Shown here in pieces: positions 22,865 to 25,680 of a stretch of DNA of 25,680 nucleotides. Position numbers and translations under genes: made by a program. The DNA is taken from assembly GCA_902464295.1 (NCBI GenBank), contig CABQIW010000027.1:1-25680 (forward strand), given 5' to 3'. The stretch comes from an uncultured Eggerthella sp. GTDB taxonomy: Bacteria > Actinomycetota > Coriobacteriia > Coriobacteriales > Eggerthellaceae. The notes under the pieces were generated by a model. It was given only the letters and a program-made list of their open reading frames with translations. It searched no databases and had not been told where the DNA came from. The first letter of the stretch is position 1. The number at the start of each line of letters is the position of its first letter.

Positions 22865-24982
22865 TCACCTGCCCGCTTTCTCTTCGAGTGGCTGCTTGTA
22901 GGGCTGTTTATAGAAATGCGTTCCCATCGTTGTCTTTTCGATAACCTTGTCGAAGATCATGAAGAGCATCGGTAGGAGCAAGAAGGTGTTGAGCGCCGCG
23001 ATGAAGGCGCCACGCCCGATGAGCGTTCCCAAACTCGCAATGACCCCGTTGCTCGAGATGAGACCGATGAACGCACCGCACAGCGTAAGGATAGTCGCTG
23101 AGGTAAGAATCGTGATCGCGCTGCGCGAGATCGCTTCGGTGATAGCCTGGCGCTTCGGTTGCACGCTGCGTTTATCAAGGTAAGAACGTGTAAGGATGAT
23201 CGTGTAATCGACCGTGGCTCCCAGCATGATCGCGCTGATGATGAGGTACCCGATGTATTGGATCGTCTCGCCCGCAAAATAGGGAATAGCCAGGTTGATC
23301 CAGATCGAACTCTCGATCGTGAGCAACAAGATGAGCGGAATCGAAATGCTGCGGAACATGAGCAAGAGCACGAGCCCGATAGCTATGATCGAAGCGAACA
23401 ACACGCGCGCAGAATCATCGTTCACGATAAGTGACATATCGTAGCTCGTTACCGTGGAGCCAACGAGCTTCGCTTCATCGGGATAGTAGAGCTGACAGAG
23501 GTCGCGAATGCGCTGCACGAGTTCGAACGCTTCGGGGCTTTCGCCGCGCAAGTCGGTCGCGATGATGATGCGCGAATAACCGCCCGAGATGAGTGATTCA
23601 AGGCTTGTTTTCGGCACCACATCGGTAGGGATGCGTTCCGAGACCGTGGTCACGTACGACGTGATCGAGCTCACGTGCGGCAGCGTATCGAGCGCAGTGA
23701 CCAGCTCCTTCTCTTTACCCCACTGACCTTCAGGCACGAGCACCGCGCACTGACCAGAAGCATTGAAGGTCTCCTCGATGAGCTCGGTATCTTCGTAGAG
23801 CTGGCTGCCCGGTTCCACGAACCCGCTCGCCCCATATACATATTCGGTATTGCGCGATCCCAAGAACGCCGGCACCACGATGAGCGCCGCGATGAGGGTG
23901 AACGGGATGCTCAAACGCATGCACCACTTCGCGAACTTGTCGAAAGAAGGCAAGAACTTGCGATGCGCTGTTCGCTGCAGCAACTTTTCGGAAAGCAGGA
24001 CCATAACGGGCAAGATGAACAGCACCGAAAGGAAACTGAACACGATGCCCTTCGCCAGCACCACGCCCATATCCGCGCCGATGAGAAACGCCATCGCGCA
24101 GAGGGAGAGGAATCCGAAGAACGTGGTGGCAGCCGACGAAGCAATGACGCCCGAAGCCTTGTGCATGCCCGCGAGCGCGGCATCGTAGGACGAGCGGCCC
24201 TCTTGCTTGAAGTGGCGGTATTCGTGCAGCATGACGATGCCGTAGTCCATCGAAACCGCGAGCTGCAGGATAGCCGCGCACATCTGAGTGATGAACGAGA
24301 TCTCGCCAAAGATGATATTGGTGCCGAGGTTGTACACGATCGAGATGCCGATGACCGAAAGGAAGAGCACCGGTTCGAACCAGGCTTCGCTGGTTAGGAG
24401 CAAAAGTCCCAGGATCACGATGACCGCCATGACCAGGATGAGCTGGATCTCGAAGTCCGACGAACCCTGCGCGACCGCCGTATTCACTTCGTCGCCTGAA
24501 AGCGCGACCGCGCTCGCCCCTCCTGCTTGAGCCGCTTCCTTGATCGCATCGAGTGCCGCGACCGACTTCGTTGAGTCGAGTGCGACCTGATAGAGATAGC
24601 CCTCATCGCTCTTCCATGCCTTCACGATATCGGCATCGTAGGTTTCGAGCGGCCGGCGGATATCCACCACGTCGCCGAGCCAAATAAGGTCATCCACCCC
24701 GTCGATCGCCGCGAATTCAGCAGCAAGCGCATCGGCTTGCATGAGGTCGATCCCTTGGGCGTAGATGTAGCTGTTGGGCAAGTTCGCACCGAAAGCGTCT
24801 TCAAGCGTTTGGAGCGAACCGGTAGAAGGGGAATCTTCGGGCAAGTAGTCCGAGAACTGATAGTTGATCTTCACCAGCGGGATGCAAAGCGCACAGGCAA
24901 CGCACAACAGGAGCGCCGCCGCCAATACCCCTTTAGGGTGATCGAGGGTCGCACGGAAGAGCTTGTCGATCATATGACGCAT
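22865..24982 (-). CDS. RND superfamily exporter, MMPL type
   Basis: A membrane exporter of 705 residues in the RND superfamily (MMPL domains), driven by the proton gradient. The protein has the internal duplication of the family: a membrane segment near 18-38, a large extracytoplasmic loop, five membrane segments containing SMDYGIVMLHEYRH (Asp246-Tyr247), then a second copy with TVDYTIILTRSYL (Asp592-Tyr593). These Asp-Tyr pairs are the usual proton-relay positions. Members export lipids or hydrophobic compounds; the substrate here is not evident. The start could be ATG 24982 or 24973, since GGGAGGG lies close upstream. It is followed directly by the coiled-coil protein, with which it forms a two-gene unit. 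The divergent rlmH gene shares the upstream region. Confidence 0.92.
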   Translation of the reverse strand: MRHMIDKLFRATLDHPKGVLAAALLLCVACALCIPLVKINYQFSDYLPEDSPSTGSLQTLEDAFGANLPNSYIYAQGIDLMQADALAAEFAAIDGVDDLIWLGDVVDIRRPLETYDADIVKAWKSDEGYLYQVALDSTKSVAALDAIKEAAQAGGASAVALSGDEVNTAVAQGSSDFEIQLILVMAVIVILGLLLLTSEAWFEPVLFLSVIGISIVYNLGTNIIFGEISFITQMCAAILQLAVSMDYGIVMLHEYRHFKQEGRSSYDAALAGMHKASGVIASSAATTFFGFLSLCAMAFLIGADMGVVLAKGIVFSFLSVLFILPVMVLLSEKLLQRTAHRKFLPSFDKFAKWCMRLSIPFTLIAALIVVPAFLGSRNTEYVYGASGFVEPGSQLYEDTELIEETFNASGQCAVLVPEGQWGKEKELVTALDTLPHVSSITSYVTTVSERIPTDVVPKTSLESLISGGYSRIIIATDLRGESPEAFELVQRIRDLCQLYYPDEAKLVGSTVTSYDMSLIVNDDSARVLFASIIAIGLVLLLMFRSISIPLILLLTIESSIWINLAIPYFAGETIQYIGYLIISAIMLGATVDYTIILTRSYLDKRSVQPKRQAITEAISRSAITILTSATILTLCGAFIGLISSNGVIASLGTLIGRGAFIAALNTFLLLPMLFMIFDKVIEKTTMGTHFYKQPYKQPLEEKAGR

Positions 24983-25137
24983 AACCCTCCCCCTTGTGCG
25001 CTTTTGATTGGATGATTCGTTGAATCTTCTACGTTCCGCGATTCTTGGGCGCTTTATTCCCCCACGCGCTCATGGAAACGTATAGAACGTAGTATAAACA
25101 ATCAGATGGAGTTAACGATTCATGAAGGGGATTCTCC
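24983..25137. promoter_or_regulatory. Divergent promoter region between the exporter gene and rlmH
   Basis: This 155-bp region must drive both genes. A TATAAA at 25093-25098 could be the -10 of rlmH, but its -35 is poor. On the minus strand TATACT around 25092-25097 could serve the exporter, again with a weak -35 (TCGTTA). I see no clear operator. Confidence 0.35.
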
Positions 25138-25581
25138 ATGCTAAAAATCACCGTTATCGCAGTCGGCAAATTGAAAGAGCGCTTCTGGCGCGATGCGTGC
25201 GCCGAGTACAGCAAGCGGCTTGGTGGCTACTGCAACCTTACCGTGCGCGAGATCCCTGATTCGAACCGCGAGCAAGAAGGAACGCTCATTCTCGAGGCGC
25301 TGCCCGAAAATGCGACCATCATCGTGCTCGACATCAAAGGGCACGAAACTTCCAGCGAAGGGCTTGCGCAGCTGATCGAAACGCACACCGTTGAAGGAGT
25401 GTCGCATTTGGTGTTCGTGATCGGAGGATCAGACGGTCTTACGAATGCGGTAAAAGAGCGCGCTTCTTTGCGCATGAGTTTCGGACCGATCACGCTTCCG
25501 CATAACTTAGCGCGGGTGGTTCTGCTCGAACAGATATATCGCGCCTTCAAGATCATCAAGCGCGAACCCTACCATAAATAA
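25138..25581 (+). CDS. rlmH: 23S rRNA (pseudouridine1915-N3)-methyltransferase RlmH
   Basis: This cytoplasmic SPOUT-class methyltransferase uses SAM to methylate pseudouridine 1915 in helix 69 of 23S rRNA on the assembled 70S ribosome. The 147-residue protein shows the family start KITVIAVGKLKERFWRDAC, the SAM-binding FVIGGSDG (93-100) and the trefoil-knot end LPHNLARVVLLEQIYRAFKIIKREPYHK, including the conserved C-terminal Tyr-His-Lys. It is slightly shorter than the common 155-160 residues because of a shorter central loop. ATG 25138 has AAGGGGA upstream. It is probably monocistronic; a stem-loop with a T-run follows its stop codon directly. Confidence 0.97.
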   Translation: MLKITVIAVGKLKERFWRDACAEYSKRLGGYCNLTVREIPDSNREQEGTLILEALPENATIIVLDIKGHETSSEGLAQLIETHTVEGVSHLVFVIGGSDGLTNAVKERASLRMSFGPITLPHNLARVVLLEQIYRAFKIIKREPYHK

Positions 25582-25667
25582 AGGTGACGAACTACCCGAT
25601 CGTTCGACACCTTTTTTGCTTCGATCAGTGGAGAGGGTGAGACACGAGGTTCCCCGCTTCCCTGCTC
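25582..25667 (+). repeat. 3'-end stem-loop repeat, copy C, with terminator and tail (after rlmH)
   Basis: Directly after the rlmH stop codon, AGGTG-A-CGAAC (25582-25592) faces GTTCG-A-CACCT (25102 bases later would be wrong; actual positions 25602-25612) around TACCCGATC, and five T follow, so this copy works as an intrinsic terminator. The tail at 25622-25667 matches the tail of copy B with one A-to-G difference. Compared with copies A and B, the lower stem differs on both sides (GATG/CATC versus GGTG/CACC), a compensatory change. The element may run beyond the window end. Confidence 0.8.
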
Positions 25668-25680
25668 AAGAACCTGCATC

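Overview
The window looks like chromosome from an anaerobic, moderately GC-rich bacterium. A class III glutamine synthetase, a stand-alone rubrerythrin, a TrpR-like YerC protein and a glycolipid-exporter-like RND pair fit an anaerobic actinobacterium such as the Coriobacteriia (Eggerthellaceae or relatives). This placement is inferred from gene content, not proven. I recognise 20 protein genes, most on the minus strand. I see no tRNA, rRNA, CRISPR array or transposase gene.

Layout: (1) 1-5,000 carries an aldo/keto reductase (+), a 10-segment membrane acyltransferase-like protein (-), an M18 aminopeptidase (-) and rubrerythrin (+). (2) 4,987-8,310 on the minus strand carries ilvE, yerC, an orphan amino-acid-type binding lipoprotein and a sirtuin. 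(3) 8,446-12,311 on the minus strand carries rplM-rpsI, a Pro/Gln-rich two-TM protein and glutamine synthetase III, each with recognisable promoters or terminators. (4) 12,604-15,650 is an accessory stretch: a CPBP (CAAX-type) membrane protease, then a GntR/YtrA-type regulator coupled to a DUF1648-type membrane protein. It is bracketed by four copies of a 30-nt REP-like palindromic repeat. (5) 15,692-21,088 is an aspartate-family amino-acid block: metA (with Glu111, predicting acetyl-CoA use), the O-acetylhomoserine sulfhydrylase metY, homoserine dehydrogenase and lysA. (6) 21,174-24,982 encodes an RND/MMPL exporter translationally coupled to a secreted coiled-coil heptad-repeat protein. (7) 25,138-25,581 is rlmH.

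Working together: hom makes homoserine, MetA acetylates it and MetY inserts sulfide, giving homocysteine; lysA ends the lysine branch. ilvE and GSIII add branched-chain amino-acid and glutamine metabolism.

The most unusual non-coding signals are a stem-loop with a conserved TACCCG-containing loop, found directly after three stop codons with one compensatory stem change, and a 46-nt tail that follows two of those copies with a single mismatch. The four REP-like repeats around the accessory genes are the second notable pattern.
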